A stretch of DNA of 64,000 nt from Neoceratodus forsteri (Eukaryota; Chordata; Ceratodontiformes; Ceratodontidae), in the NCBI GenBank assembly GCA_016271365.2, contig CM057455.1:1560636501-1560700500 (forward strand), read 5' to 3'. Position 1 is the stretch's first letter. The number at the start of each line of letters is the position of its first letter. The notes below the pieces were generated by a model. It did not search any database, was not told the origin of the DNA, and worked only from the letters and a program-made list of their open reading frames with translations. Position numbers and translations under genes: made by a program. Shown piece by piece: positions 1-10,688 of this stretch.

Positions 1-458
1 CTATTGCCTCCTTCAAAGGATCAGGAAAGATCCCTCTCTCCAAGGATGCCACTACTATCCCAGTAAGGATCAGGCCGATAACCTCTACACATCCCACAAG
101 TAGGCGTGTAGGGCCCGGATCCAGCCCACAGAAGGTTGGGCCCAGAGTCTGGACAATTCTCACTATATCTATAACTACCGGTTGACTGAACGTGGACCAG
201 GTCAAATGGGTACTTGTGTCCCTCGATTGGTCACTGCAAGACCCAATGGGGAGGCCCTGGCTGATCTCATCTCTGATAGCAGACACCTTATCAGCAAAGA
301 ATGTCACAAACTCCTCACACTGTAACTGTGATAATGCTCGACAGGCATGAAGACAGACTGGATTGCACAGTCTGTCCACAGTCCGGAAGAGCTGGGCCGG
401 TCTATTCCTTGCTGTAGCAATCTCCCTGGACAGGAACTCTGCCTTCTTATGGGAGATT
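1..458 (-). pseudogene. Non-LTR retrotransposon ORF2 fragment (linker to start of RT)
   Basis: Read on the minus strand, about 150 codons resemble the linker between endonuclease and reverse transcriptase of CR1/L2-related LINEs. Visible blocks are RNRPAQLFRTVDRL, FFADKVSAIRDEIS, GLDPGP and SLERGIFPDPLKEAI, the last being the usual entry into the RT fingers. The order matches ORF2 of this class. A frameshift lies near the GLDPGP block, and the sequence runs off the left edge, so the catalytic RT motifs are not in view. It abuts an unrelated-looking ORF at 459-696, so the 5' side is truncated or rearranged. I am confident it is LINE-derived and less sure of the clade. Confidence 0.7.
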
Positions 459-696
459 GCTAACTGGTAGATTTTGTAATGATCTTTACCAGCCTGGGCT
501 CCAGGGCCGCAATCACCTGGCCAGTCACCTCGCGGCCTAAGGCTCCAATCTCGGCTGCCGATAAGGAGACTACACCTGTGCTGTCACCCGCCAAGGAGGC
601 TGTGGGAGCCACCGCTTTCTTTCTGGATTTTCCAGCCGATCTTTGACTTTTCCCTCCTCCAGATACTAAATACTCCTCCATGGTGCTATCACACAC
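459..696 (-). pseudogene. Possible ORF1 N-terminal fragment of a LINE
   Basis: A 78-codon open frame starts MCDSTMEEYLV, has a Lys/Arg/Ser-rich basic stretch (about residues 14-28) and ends in a stretch resembling the start of a coiled coil (VIAALEPRLVKII). This layout resembles the N-terminus of L1/Tx1-type ORF1 proteins, but no diagnostic domain is complete. It joins the ORF2-like sequence at 1-458 directly, which is not normal ORF1-ORF2 spacing, so the two probably come from different insertions. A chance ORF cannot be excluded. Confidence 0.3.
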
Positions 697-838
697 ATAT
701 ATTGCAGTGGTTGTTTTTCACTGATGTTGATTTTCCTTTGAATTATTTTACTTTTAGTTGTCCATTATCACAGAACAGCATAGGAGCATGTCTATTCAGT
801 TAGCTGCTCATCGGTGCCCCATGTTTTTAAAATTTAAA

Positions 839-857
839 ACACACACACACACGCACA
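839..857. repeat. Short (CA)n microsatellite
   Basis: About eight CA units with one CG interruption lie inside an otherwise unassigned stretch from 697 to 1599. That stretch is AT-rich, carries an A-run near 1560-1573, and holds no gene I can recognise. Confidence 0.8.
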
Positions 858-1599
858 TATTGACTACCCTACACAAACACTGTCAGCTTAAAATAGTTAG
901 CAGATAGGGGCAAATACTTTTTAAAGTACTGAAATGCTTCCTTGCTAGCTAGTAGTTTTAGCAGCATTTCTGGGAACTACACCGCCCAGAATTCTAGGTT
1001 TTAAAGCTGTGTTGGCAGCCCTGTCAGTATGTGGCTTGCACTAGAATAATAGAAGAACAATTGCACAGAGACTAGGACTGAAGCCTGTCACACTGCTTTC
1101 AACAATCACACAGGACAGTCCACACTATTTGGCAAAGTATAACCAGCTGCCTCTTTGCAGTCAAGTCAGGCCCACAACAGCTATTGCAAACTGAGCCTCT
1201 CCTTCACGATTGGGCCAGTCTGGTTGTCCAACAGCTGCAACCACATGCAGACCTGGTCCTGCTCTAGCTCCATGCTTCAAACTCCTTCTGGGTCATGGGC
1301 TGGTTGCTGGAGAATGAACTCTGCTCCTGGTGTCTCTAAAGTACCTAAAACTGCAGACAGACCAAATCACCTCACACAGTGGCATTCTTCACTGGATTTA
1401 CACTTAAAGTAAGTATCAGGTAAAGGGTTGTACTAAGGGCTGAATTGGGAGGTATTCTACCTAAAAAATAAAGACCTCTGCCTCTTGTGCTACCGTACTT
1501 GTGATCCCTTAACTACTCTAAGCAACAATACACTAAATTAGCACTAACACAAAAATATAAAAAAAAAAAAAACAGAAACTGAAGGTACTAGAAGATCTA

Positions 1600-2330
1600 C
1601 CTCCAGCATTAAATTCAACAGCATTCTCCTGAAAAGAAACCCACTAGCACCAGGTTTTGTTAGATTCAGAGCTCAGACTACAGAGCACTGACTCGACAGC
1701 CTGACCAGCTTGGTGGTCATCTTTTCCACTGTCAGGTATGAAGAAGGTGAAGGAGGGGTTTGGGTACCTGAAAACATGGGGAGGGGTGACCTGTAAGAGA
1801 GCCGGGGTAATGGCTATGATGCTGAATAAATACTTAATTTCAATATTTACTAAGGGCCCCCAGATTGGGTGGGGCTGCTCACTGGAAGCACCTATGGCAT
1901 CATAGGTTGCCACAGAGCAGCTAATGGACATCATGCCAGCCCAGGTAGTTGACTATCTGACAAAGATCGAGCTGGGTAAGTCTCAAGGACAGACAAGATA
2001 CACTGCAAGATAAGTGTAGAGCTAAGGTAAAAATTGGCAGGGACACTGGTTGATGGCAGGTATTTCAGGAGTCTGTCCAGACAGTCTCACTGCCAGATGA
2101 CTAGAATGGGGCCAGTGTTCCCATTTTCAAGAAGGTGGCAATACTGGATCCAGGTAAGTATAGGTCAGTTAGCCAAATGCTGGGAAAAGTTTTGGAAGCC
2201 ATTATCAAAGACAGAATAATACAGAACTTGGTTGAGGCCAACATTCCATAGGTCCTTCCAATGAGGTGGAAGACTAGATTTGCTGGCAAAGACACCTAGC
2301 TTCACCTGAGCTCTTTTCATCTAGGTTTGC
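1600..2330 (+). pseudogene. Old CR1-type LINE, 5' part (split element, part 1)
   Basis: Plus-strand translation in shifting frames gives degraded CR1 ORF2 blocks in order. These are LNKYLISIFTKG (pre-RT), VVDYLTKIELGKSQG (cf. LDKLSVDKAMGPDG in other copies here) and, at about 2100-2230, GPVFPF...DPGKYRSVSQMLGKVLEAIIKDRIIQNL, the RT entry block. Several frameshifts separate them. The next expected block (DxVYLDFxKAF) is missing here but reappears at 7178 on the same strand. The element therefore looks split by the CR1 inserted at about 2430-7091. It is clearly older than the inserted copy. Confidence 0.65.
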
Positions 2331-2442
2331 TTGTAAGGACACAGCAAGGAACAACATTATCAGAGCAAGGAAAAAGATTAAGGCTTCTTTTTGCTAGGCA
2401 GATTTACTGTGTGTTGTTATTTTCTTGTGTGCTCACAAGATT

Positions 2443-2690
2443 TGATACTGTTTTTTTTGCTTACATTTTACTGCTGTAATCTTTTCTGATTCAAAGTGCT
2501 GTTGCAGGATAAAGCTTCTGCTGCATTATTTCAGGGTTGTTACTGTTTTGTGCTTACAGATTACTGCTGTAATCTTCTCTGATTCAAATTTTTTTTGCAA
2601 GGTATATCTTGTGTTACTGCTTTATTTTTCTCTGTAGCAAAGTGTTTTTTTGCAGGGTATATCTTATATGAAATTGTTACAGGTGGTACT
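2443..2690 (+). repeat. Tandem sub-repeats in the CR1 5' UTR
   Basis: The block TTACTGCTGTAATCTT followed by TCTGATTCAAA occurs at 2468 and again at 2561, a 93-bp period. A third partial unit holding GCAGGGTATATCTTATATG follows near 2655. Tandem promoter-like units are common in 5' regions of autonomous LINEs, so these may be the element's internal promoter monomers. Promoter activity is inferred only from position. Confidence 0.55.
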
Positions 2691-3071
2691 TACAGGATTT
2701 ATAGTCTTATCTATAATTAGGCTAAGCTTTCAGGGCTACTGAATTTGTTGTCAGTTGATTGTTTCTATTCTTACCTCCTTGTATTTTTTTTGACCACGGT
2801 TCTTCTTTTTCTGCTTGGGAAGGGCCCACCACCCACCCCCATCCCAACCACCCCATGCTGCACTCCTTTTATAGAGTAGCACAGTTGTGAAATTTCCTGT
2901 TGCGAAGCAAGAAGTGAAGGATCAGAGAGGTATCCACACAGTGACCTCACTTACAGGGGCACAAGTAATTTAACTTGTTATAACAAGTTATAAAAAAAAA
3001 TCAAACTTTTGCTTTAATTTTCCTCTTTCTAATTATTCAGACAAGGATATTAACTCGGCAACTCAAGTGGA

Positions 3072-4031
3072 ATGGATATTATTAACTGCAGGCACTGCGG
3101 GACACTTTTCAAAAGGGCAGTTAAACAGGATTTAGGATGCTGTCCTACATGCTGGACTATTGGAGATCTAAGGACTCAGCTCCAGGCAGCATGGGCAGAG
3201 ATTGCATGCCTCAAACTGCATATTCAGGAGGAAATATATTATAAGAACCACCTGCCATTTCTCCAACATCCAACTGAAGCACCTCAACCGCAGAGGGTAG
3301 TTGGTCCAGGAGGTTGGCAGGTGGTTAGAAGGGGCAAATCTGGTGCCCCATCACTCACTGCTCTCCAACGTAGCACCTCCATAAACCATATAAAAACTGC
3401 AAATGGGTATCTGCCTCTATCTCCATAACCAAACAAAGGGGCAGAGGACATTGCAGCACAGGAGCTAGCACAACAAAACTCACCCACAACAGGGACCAAA
3501 ACAAAACAAAAAAGCAAAAAGGAAATCCACAACACTTTTGATCATAGCAGACTCCATGATTCGGGGAGTTGATGCCTACCTCCAGCTGGGGGTAATGGTC
3601 AGATATCTTCCAGGTACATCTGCGTGGAGAGACACTGACCGCATTGCTAAAACCATGCAGGAAGCAGGAGAAAACACTGATGTCCTGGTACACATAGGGA
3701 CTAATTATCTCTCCAGCCTGTCAGTTGTGGAGACCAAGGAACACTTGACCAGCTGGTAGACAAACTGTCATCCATTTTGTCCGGCATCTCCTTCTCTGAG
3801 ATTCTGCCAGTCTGGGGGGGGGGGCAGATGGACGGAAGGTCAGGGAAGGGGAGAGAGAGGAGAGTGAAACATGTGGCTCAAGGGCTGGTGCCAGGAAAAA
3901 GGACACAAATTTGTAGGTTACTGGCAACAGTTTTGGGAGTGAAAGTTCTTTAAATTTGATGGACTGCATCTGACTAAGGAGGGAGTCAGTGCAGTGGGCA
4001 GAAGTTTGACATCTTTGCAGAATATTTAAAC
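3072..4031 (+). pseudogene. CR1 ORF1: zinc-motif and SGNH esterase-like protein (decayed)
   Basis: The first frame (3072-3428) opens MDIINCRHCGTLFKR and continues GCCPTC, a CxxC...CxxC zinc-type motif, then a helical stretch. A second frame (about 3535-3760) carries IADSMIRGVD, matching the GDS nucleophile block of SGNH hydrolases, and VLVHIGTN. A third block near 3958 reads FDGLHLTKEGV, matching the late DxxH block. Zinc motif plus esterase is the known ORF1 layout of CR1 elements. The protein is thought to bind RNA or assist particle formation. Frameshifts, one at a G-run near 3815-3824, break it into pieces. Confidence 0.75.
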
Positions 4032-4229
4032 TAGCCAATGGGGAGAGGGGTGCAGCACCTGATACATCGAATGGGAAGAACATCCCTCCCCACTCAGCTA
4101 GTGATCAAACAGCAGTTCAGCATGTTTATAGTTCATTTGCATCACCAGGTAAGGAAAAAGGTCTGGCTCCCCATATGACGCGCAGGGGAAATGACAGACC
4201 TGGCCCAACAACTAACGCATCAAAATCTG

Positions 4230-7010
4230 TCCAATGAAAAATCACGTACACAAATGCCTGTAATCTGGGAAACAAGATCCCAGACTTGCAGGCAACAATG
4301 ACAGAGGCTAAACTGGACATAGTAGCCATTAGCGAGACATGGTTCACCAGTACCCACGCTTGGCAGACTTCAGTACCCAGCTATGTACTGTTCAGAAGAG
4401 ACTGAGGTGCAAACGGGGGGGGGGGGAGAAGCCCTTTATGTCAATAAAAATATCAAAGCTACAGAAATTCAGAATGCACATAAGGAGCCAGAAGAACTGT
4501 GGGTTACCCTGGAAACAGGAAATGGGACAGCCATACAAACTGGGGTTGTCTACAGGCCTCCAGACCAGGGAGAGGATACAGACACATTACTGTTAGAAAA
4601 TATATAAAACATGACATCTAAAGGGGAGGTTCTGATAATGGGAGACGTCAACATGCCAGATACAGATTGGTCAATACCAGCAGGAACATCCACAAGAACA
4701 AGACACATAGTGGATTCCCTGCAGGGAGAGTGCCTCAAACAACTGGAACAATGACCCACAAGAGACGGGACTATCCTAGATCTAGTAATGACTAATGGGG
4801 AAAGGATCACAGAACTCCAAGTAGAAGGTCGGCAGGGGGGCCAGTGACCATCACATGGTATGGTTCAATTTGGCCACTAGAACAAATCATTCCATTCCAA
4901 TGCAAAAATATGGGACTTCAGAGGAGCTGAGTTTGATAAGATGGCCAGCAGTCTTAAGCTAGCCCTGGCAAGAAGAAATACAAGTGAGAGGGTACAGGCA
5001 AAGTGAACAAGCATTAAGGAGGCAATACGTGAAGCAACATCCCATTGTGTTAGGTAGAAAAGCAAGAGCAAAAGAAGGAGGAAACCACTTTGGTTTTCAA
5101 ATACAGTAGCAGAAAAGGTCAGAGCCAAAAGACTTGCCTTCAGGAAATATAAAGGAACACAGCTGGATGAAGATAGGGAGGCATCGCAAACTTCCCTAAG
5201 GGAAGCAGGGAACACAATAAGGCAGGCAAAGGTCCAAGCTGAGGAAACACTAGCACAAACAGTAAAGGAAGAGGACAAGACTTTCTATAGATACATTAGT
5301 GAAAGGAGAAGGTCCAGAGGGAGTATTGCTAAGATCAAAGGGGATAAGGGGGATTGTGTGGAGGAGGAGCAAGGGAAAGCATCTATTCTAAATAGATACT
5401 TCTACTCAGTATTTACTGAGAAGAATGTAGGGTAGGGTCCACAGCTCAGCACCATGGACACAGTGGGGAGGGAGGTGTGCGCAAGTCCCTTCACAAAAGA
5501 AAGGGTCCTACAAGAGCTCGCTAAGCTCAGGGTGAACAAGGCAATGAGACTGGATGGTATACATCTCAGGGTACTAAAGGAGCTAAGGGTAGAACTGGCA
5601 GAGCCATTATCAGAACTGTTTAGTGAGTCTCTGAGTACAGGAGAGGTCCCAGAAGACTGGAGAAGGGCTCATGTGACCCCACTCCACAAGAGTGGTAGCA
5701 GGGAGGAGGCAGGGAACTACAGACAAGTCAGTCTTACCTCAGTGGGCAAGATTATGGAGGCACTCCTTAAGGAAAGGATAGTGCAGCACCTGGAATCCAT
5801 ACAAGCACAGGACCCAAGACAACATGGGTTTACAACAGGAAGGTCCTGTCAAACTAATCTCATAGATTTCTTTGACTGGGTAACCAGAGTGGTGGACTAA
5901 GGGGGTGCAGTTGATGTTGCCTACCTTGACTTCAGCAAAGCTTTTGATACTGTTCCACATAGAAGACTGATTAATAAGCTGGCTAAGCTTGAGGTGGGTC
6001 AGACATTGGTCAACTGGGTGGCAAACTGGTTGGCAGGCAGAAAACAGAGAGAGGTGATAAACAGTTTACAGTCAGATGAGATGCAAGTCACAAGTGGGGT
6101 ACCTCAGGAGGCCAGTCCTCTTCAATATCATCAGTGACAATGCAGATAGACTGGAGGGTAAGGTTTGTCTCTTTGCAGAAGACACCAAGAGTTGCAACAG
6201 AGTAGATGATCCAGATGGGGTGGGCAGAATGAGAAGAGATCTGGATAAACTGTCAAAATGGTGGGAAGAGTAGCAACTGGGGTTTAACGCAAAGAAGTGC
6301 AAGATCATGCACATAGAGAAGAGAAACCCTGAAGCCACCTATAGGTTAGGAGAGGAGTTGCTGGCAATCACAAGGGAAGAAAGAGACTTGGGCATCATCA
6401 TCACAGATGACCTGAAATCATCCAAGTAGACCACAAAATCAGTAGGTAAGGCTAGGGGGATGCTGGGATGTATTAATATGAGTATCACAAGTCGTAAGAG
6501 GGAGGTAATAATCCCTCTTTGCAAGACACTGGTTAGGCCCCATCTGGAGTACTGCATGCAGTACTGGAGGCCACACCTTCACAAGGACATTAACAAAATG
6601 GAGGCAGTCCAGAGAAGGGCAACCAAAGTGGTGCAGGGACTGCATCAGAAAACATATGAGGACAGATTAACGGAGCTCATATGTATATCCTAGAGCAATG
6701 TAGGGAGAGAGGTGATATGATCGAAACATTCAAACACCTTAAGGGCTTTAACAAGGTGGAACAGTCTGACATATTTTAATATAAGAAAACTAGCAGCACA
6801 AGAGGACACAGCATGCGATTAGATGGAGGCCAATTAAGTGGTAATGTGAGGAAGTTCTTTTTCACAGAAAGGGTGGTGGATGCATGGAACGGCCTACCTC
6901 AGGAAGTGGTGGATATGAATACAGTGCAGGGCTTCAAACAGGCATGGGATGGGCATAAGGGAGTAATACAGATGAGTATGAATAGATAGGCCATTGACAG
7001 AGCAAAGGCC
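4230..7010 (+). pseudogene. CR1 ORF2: endonuclease and reverse transcriptase (decayed)
   Basis: APE-type endonuclease blocks are seen at 4383-4860, including VVYRPPDQ, VLIMGDVNMPDTDW and GTILDLVMTN. A linker follows (RAKRLAFRKYKGTQ, EEDKTFYRYISERR). The RT runs from 5454 with EDWRRAHVTPLHKSG, QHGFTTGRSCQTNL, VAYLDFSKAFDTVPHRR and LFAEDTKSCNRVDD. The catalytic FADD motif reads FAED, so its first Asp is changed. The C-terminal part has [17 protein letters not shown] and RRATKVVQGL. In-frame stops (for example at 5898 and 6271), a G-run frameshift near 4417-4427 and an indel near 6108 show it is non-functional. The family enzyme performs target-primed reverse transcription. Confidence 0.88.
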
Positions 7011-7091
7011 TATGGCACATTCATAGGTAGAAAAAAATGGGCAGACTGGATGGGCCTTGCAGTTCATATCTGCCATTAACTTCTATGTTTC

Positions 7092-8025
7092 TTCTTTCCT
7101 CTCGGCAAGGGTTTAAGAGGGCAGACTGTGCAAAACTATCCAGATCACCTTCCTTGGGTGAATGATCAGAGAGGCATATTGGGGCAGAGCCATGGATATA
7201 GTCTATCTGGACTTCAGAAAGGCCTTTGTTACTGTGGCACTTGACAAGCATCTGAGCAATGCACACCAATGAGGTATACATGAGATATACTATAGCTGGA
7301 TTGCTGATAAGTTTGAGGCAGGATGTAGAGGATGATGATTGATGGGTACTATTCTGAGTGGAGACGTACAGTATACTCAGTGGCACACCTTAGGGATGGG
7401 TGCTGGTGCCAGTGCTGTATAATATTTTCATTAATGATGTGAAAGTTGGGGTCTCCAGCAGGATCCTTAAGTTTGCTGATGACACTAAGATGGCCATGTG
7501 GTGGACTCCATTGAGGATAGGGACAATCTTCATAGGATCTGAACAAGCTGGATGATTGCTCAGACTCATGGAGGCTCAGATTAAATGTAGCCAAATGCAG
7601 GGTTTTATACTTGGGGAGAAAAAATTTTCTAGGACCTATACACTGTATGGAGCTCCTCTTGCTGTAGAGAAGGGGGGGGGAGGGAGGACCTGAGGTTCAT
7701 AAAAAACAAAGGGATGAAACATAACAAGTGATATGCAACTGCTGTCAGATGGTTGGCAGAATGGAGGGATGCATCAAAAAGGGGGTGACCAGCAGAGCAA
7801 GAGAAGTAATTCAAAAAGGAAATTGAAGCAGTCTAGAGACTGCCAAAATTATCAAAGGTATGGGAAACAAACCTATGAGGAGAGGCTGGTGGCCTTTAAC
7901 ATGTTTACCATTGAGAAAAGGAGGCTGAGGATACATTATCCCAGTCTTCCACATACTCAAGACTATCAACAACTTTGAACATACTGAGATGTTTCATCTG
8001 TTTTTCTTTAGCAGGACATGAGAAC
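7092..8025 (+). pseudogene. Old CR1-type LINE, 3' part (split element, part 2)
   Basis: Plus-strand blocks resume where 1600-2330 stopped. AMDIVYLDFRKAFVTV at 7189-7240 is RT motif A. VLVPVLYNIFINDVKVG follows at about 7402, then KFADDTKM around 7469-7492 (motif C, FADD kept), then RLNVAKC. Near 7876, YEERLVAFNMFTIEKRR matches the C-terminal CR1 block [17 protein letters not shown]. Stops and shifts are frequent. Order and strand fit one ancestral copy interrupted by the younger CR1 immediately upstream. The 3' end is not sharply visible. Confidence 0.7.
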
Positions 8026-8029
8026 ACAC

Positions 8030-8505
8030 CCTGAAATTCTGACCTTAAATTACTATGGTTATTTGCCATGCCAAGTCACCAATTAGTGTCTAAGAAATTG
8101 AAGTCTCTTATAATAACTGCTCTATTGTGTCCTGCTACTGTCAGTATCTCCTGGCCTGATGCTCTATCCCTTTTTCATCCTGTTTTGGTGGCCTAAAGTT
8201 ATATGCTATATTGTACCTACTGTTTGCTTTTCCTCGCATGATCAGTAAGTTGTAGCAAAAGTGAATCTACCCCTTCTTGGATTGATTTTTCTTCCATGAC
8301 TCTTATACCACCCTTTAGACGAACAACCACTCCTCCCCCTTGGTATAGTAACTGTGTCTCCAAAGCACTGAGTAACCTGGTATGTGCAGGTCCCAGTTAT
8401 GCTTCGGGGAGACCCATGTCTCCGTAAGAGCTATGATGTCATGCTCTTCAGTTGTTCCTGTCACCCAGAGTTTGTCAATTTTATTACAAATGCTTCTAGC
8501 ACCCC
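8030..8505 (-). pseudogene. CR1-type LINE endonuclease fragment
   Basis: Minus-strand reading gives GARSICNKIDKLWV, HDIIALTETWVSPKHNWDLHIPGY and then, in another frame, RPPKQDEKG. These are the first blocks of an APE-like endonuclease (NARSxxNK...D.IxLTETW...YRPP). A probable ORF1 of the same orientation lies upstream at 10040-10600, so both may be one element stretched by SINE insertions at 8506-8950 and 9412-9840. No RT is attached, so the copy is truncated on its 3' side at about 8030, next to the plus-strand CR1. Confidence 0.65.
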
Positions 8506-8950
8506 AGCCCGGTGGCACTGAGGGTTGAGGCTCTGGATGCTACACCTCACTCCACACTGGTGATCAGAGTTCGGGAACAAGCCCGGGTTGTCGGGGGTCA
8601 GCAGGGGAGGACTAGGATCGAGCATCCGACGACAGCTCTCCTAGTTCTGGGGAAAAGGGGTGGGTGCATACCATGGTCTGGCGATCCCTGAGGATGCCCA
8701 GAGGAACTGCAGTTGCATGGGTGCTCAGCAGTGGGGAGCATGGCAGACGTCTGCATGCTGCACATGGATGTCATTGCACGTCCATGCTCCCATTAGAAGA
8801 AAAAGGGTAAAAGGCAGCATGGTCCTTGGCAGCTTGATAGCCGCCAGCTTCACCGGCTGATGATGCCTGAAATAGGTGTTTGCCGGTATTGGATCCTCAC
8901 CCGGCATAGGGGCTTAAGGGGGGAGCCCCTCTTGACGGTTGTAGTTGTGT
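8506..8950 (+). mobile_element. tRNA-derived SINE, family S1, copy a
   Basis: Box A-like TGGCACTGAGGG is at 8513-8524 and box B-like GAGTTCGGGAA at 8567-8577. The shared core follows (GGAGGACTAGGATCGAGCATC, then GCTCTCC, about 8606-8642). Further down, AGCATGGCAGACG and TCATTGCACG match copy d (42604-43233) in the same order, so the family body extends well past the tRNA head. It interrupts a minus-strand CR1 endonuclease immediately after its GARSICNK block. The 3' end is not resolved. It is degenerate, and a transcribed promoter is unlikely. Confidence 0.6.
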
Positions 8951-9411
8951 ATTCCAGCTGGGCATGTCTGCTTCTGGGTAGGAGGTGAAGGTAGGAGCAG
9001 TGGCTGAATGTACAGCAGGACTGTGGTTGCAAGGTGAGAAACAGAGATGTGAAAACTAAATACTCCTAGCATTAGAGTATATAACCCTCCACTTCCTTTT
9101 TCTCCATTTGTGGTGCAGTGGTTCCAGGTTGGCATTTCCTAGGTAGCATACATAAGTCATTATGCAGTTGTGAACTCCCCACATTATCCTGAATTGGGGA
9201 GGACTCTCAGGAGTGACTCGTCTGGAGACAGGTCAGTGACTAATGTGTCTCCCTTCCGTCTCACCTAGACCCTGTACTTCATCTCACCTTGTTAGTTTAA
9301 AAGTCAACTTTCCAAAGCCTGTAGCTTCTGTCCCAGTGCACTGGTACCTGTAAGGCTCTTACCCAGCTTTGTGGGGAGATAGCTTCTGTAAATTTAATTA
9401 CAGGCTTTGCA
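8951..9411. other. Unassigned spacer
   Basis: No ORF with recognisable motifs is seen. It probably belongs to the region between ORF1 and the endonuclease of the surrounding minus-strand CR1, or to the tail of SINE copy a, but nothing in it proves either. Confidence 0.3.
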
Positions 9412-9840
9412 GTGTCAGTGGCTCAGTAGGTAGCACACTCGCCTCTGAGGCCGGGAGATCAGAGGGCTGTGGGTTCAGTTCCCACATCTGGCACTTGGGT
9501 TAATATCCCAGTACTGACACTGTAATGCAGTATGAGGGGGTGCTGCATTTCTGAGGTGCCGTCTTTTGGATGAGACGTTAAACCGAGGTCCCATCTGCCT
9601 GGATTAGCGGTAGTTCAGGTGGATGTTAAAGATCCCATGGCACTATCGAAAAGAGTAGGAATTTCCCCGGTGTCCTGACCAAATTTCCCTCATTCACTAA
9701 AAATACCACCAACAGCTTAATCTGGTTCAAGGTCAGTTGGCATTCATCTGTATCCCCCTCCCCCGGGTCGTGCCTGAAAATAGGCAGGATTTGTCTAGTG
9801 CACTTACCCGGTCAACAAAAGCTAAATAAAATAAATAAAT
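9412..9840 (+). mobile_element. tRNA-headed SINE with conserved central domain and L2-like tail
   Basis: The head has box A TGGCTCAGTAGG (9419-9430) and box B GGTTCAGTTCC (9472-9482) at normal tRNA spacing. The central part includes GATGAGACGTTAAACCGAGG and GATCCCATGGCAC, which I recognise as the conserved central domain of vertebrate V-SINE or Nin-DC type SINEs (from memory). The tail GTGCACTTACCCGGTCAAC, then AAATAAATAAAT, matches the 3' end of the L2-type LINE at 29329-29367 (inverted there), which suggests an L2-clade partner. A possible imperfect duplication is GTGTCAGTG/GTTTCAGTG. The head is a pseudogene, not a functional tRNA. Confidence 0.85.
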
Positions 9841-10039
9841 GTTTCAGTGCTGGACCCAGGGTTTGATCCTTTGCAAACCATGTTTAGTGAAAAGGTTCTG
9901 ATCCAGCAAGAAGGTCCCCCACCCTCCTGCATAGTCAAGGACTGCTCCTTTAGCCATGCAGTGAAGTCTTTGATTCTTTCCACCTTACCTTACTTGTGGG
10001 TGGTGCAGACAGAACTTCAGAGAGGGTAACCATGTCTAC

Positions 10040-10600
10040 CTTTTACTCTGGACTTTCCAACATACACTATGGCTTGTGTAGCCATTGGTGCCTAAGTGCA
10101 GCACAACCTTTGGTCTGAGCAGCACTCTACTCTGCCCATGCCTCGTACTGTTAAGTCCTCTATTACTGTTTTGTGTTCCATTCTTTCCACCTCCATAGGT
10201 TTACCAGTTCCAGCCACCATATCCCTTGAAGATGTTCCAGTTGTTTCAAAGGTGCCACTGTATTCTTTATCAAATATCATCAGAGATGCAAATCTGTTCT
10301 TGTTATAGATCCGAGAATTACCACCATAGTGAGGCTTTCTCCATTCATTCCCCCCTTACCTTCCACTGAAGTCCAGTCCCCCATTCCAACTTTCTTAGCT
10401 TTCAGAGTTGATGGAGCTGCAATTCTCTTGTGATCTCTTTCCATGGAATCCCTCAGGCTCATAACTTTGTCTTGAGGACTGCCCGCTCAGCACTGAGGTG
10501 CTTGAATCTCCTGCAGAATGGGCAGCCTCCATCTACCTCAAACACCTTCAGGGGGGTGAGGGCTCTGCACACCTTAAAGTTGGTCCACTGGTCTCCCCTG
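10040..10600 (-). pseudogene. CR1 ORF1 fragment (zinc motif region)
   Basis: Minus-strand reading across frames gives FEVDGGCPFCRRFKHLSAERAV, the second half of a CxxC...CxxC motif placed as in the ORF1 at 3072, then LRDSMERDHKRIAAPST. A further open stretch holds GMGRVECCSDQRLCCT. The basic, helical layout fits CR1 ORF1, but the esterase nucleophile block is not clearly visible. Orientation and position suggest it is the 5' part of the CR1 whose endonuclease is at 8030-8505. Moderate confidence. Confidence 0.45.
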
Positions 10601-10611
10601 CAGTGCATGGG

Positions 10612-10688
10612 TGTATGCATGTTTTGTCTAGTGCACTTACCCGGTCAACAAAAACTAAATAAATAAAATAAATAAATAAATGTATGCA
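10612..10688 (+). mobile_element. 5'-truncated SINE tail with 8-bp target-site duplication
   Basis: About 61 bp (10620-10680) repeat the 3' tail of the SINE at 9412-9840: GTCTAGTGCACTTACCCGG, CAACAAAAACTAAATAAA and more AAAT units. It is flanked by perfect direct repeats TGTATGCA at 10612-10619 and 10681-10688. This shows that the tail alone was retroposed in an extreme 5' truncation, which fits target-primed reverse transcription starting at the shared L2-like tail. Confidence 0.9.

Larger units (their letters stand above)
2430..7091 (+). mobile_element. Nearly full-length CR1-type LINE
   Basis: One element carries, in order, a 5' untranslated region with sub-repeats, ORF1 (3072-4031), ORF2 (about 4230-7010) and a 3' end finishing CATTAACTTCTATGTTTC at 7091. 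The same terminal motif ends other CR1 copies here (50583, 60920, and inverted at 61867 and 23617). It interrupts an older CR1, with RT blocks of that copy on both sides. The 5' boundary is approximate because no target-site duplication was found. ORF2 is about nine-tenths similar by eye to the copy at 61867-64000, so both belong to one subfamily. Frameshifts at G-runs and scattered stops make it inactive. Confidence 0.85.

Noticed and set aside
3284..3693. Minus-strand hydrophobic ORFs
   Set aside because: They are antisense to CR1 ORF1 and have no independent support.
9412..9490. A tRNA gene at the SINE head
   Set aside because: Boxes A and B are present, but the acceptor stem does not pair properly and the sequence continues into a SINE body and L2-like tail.
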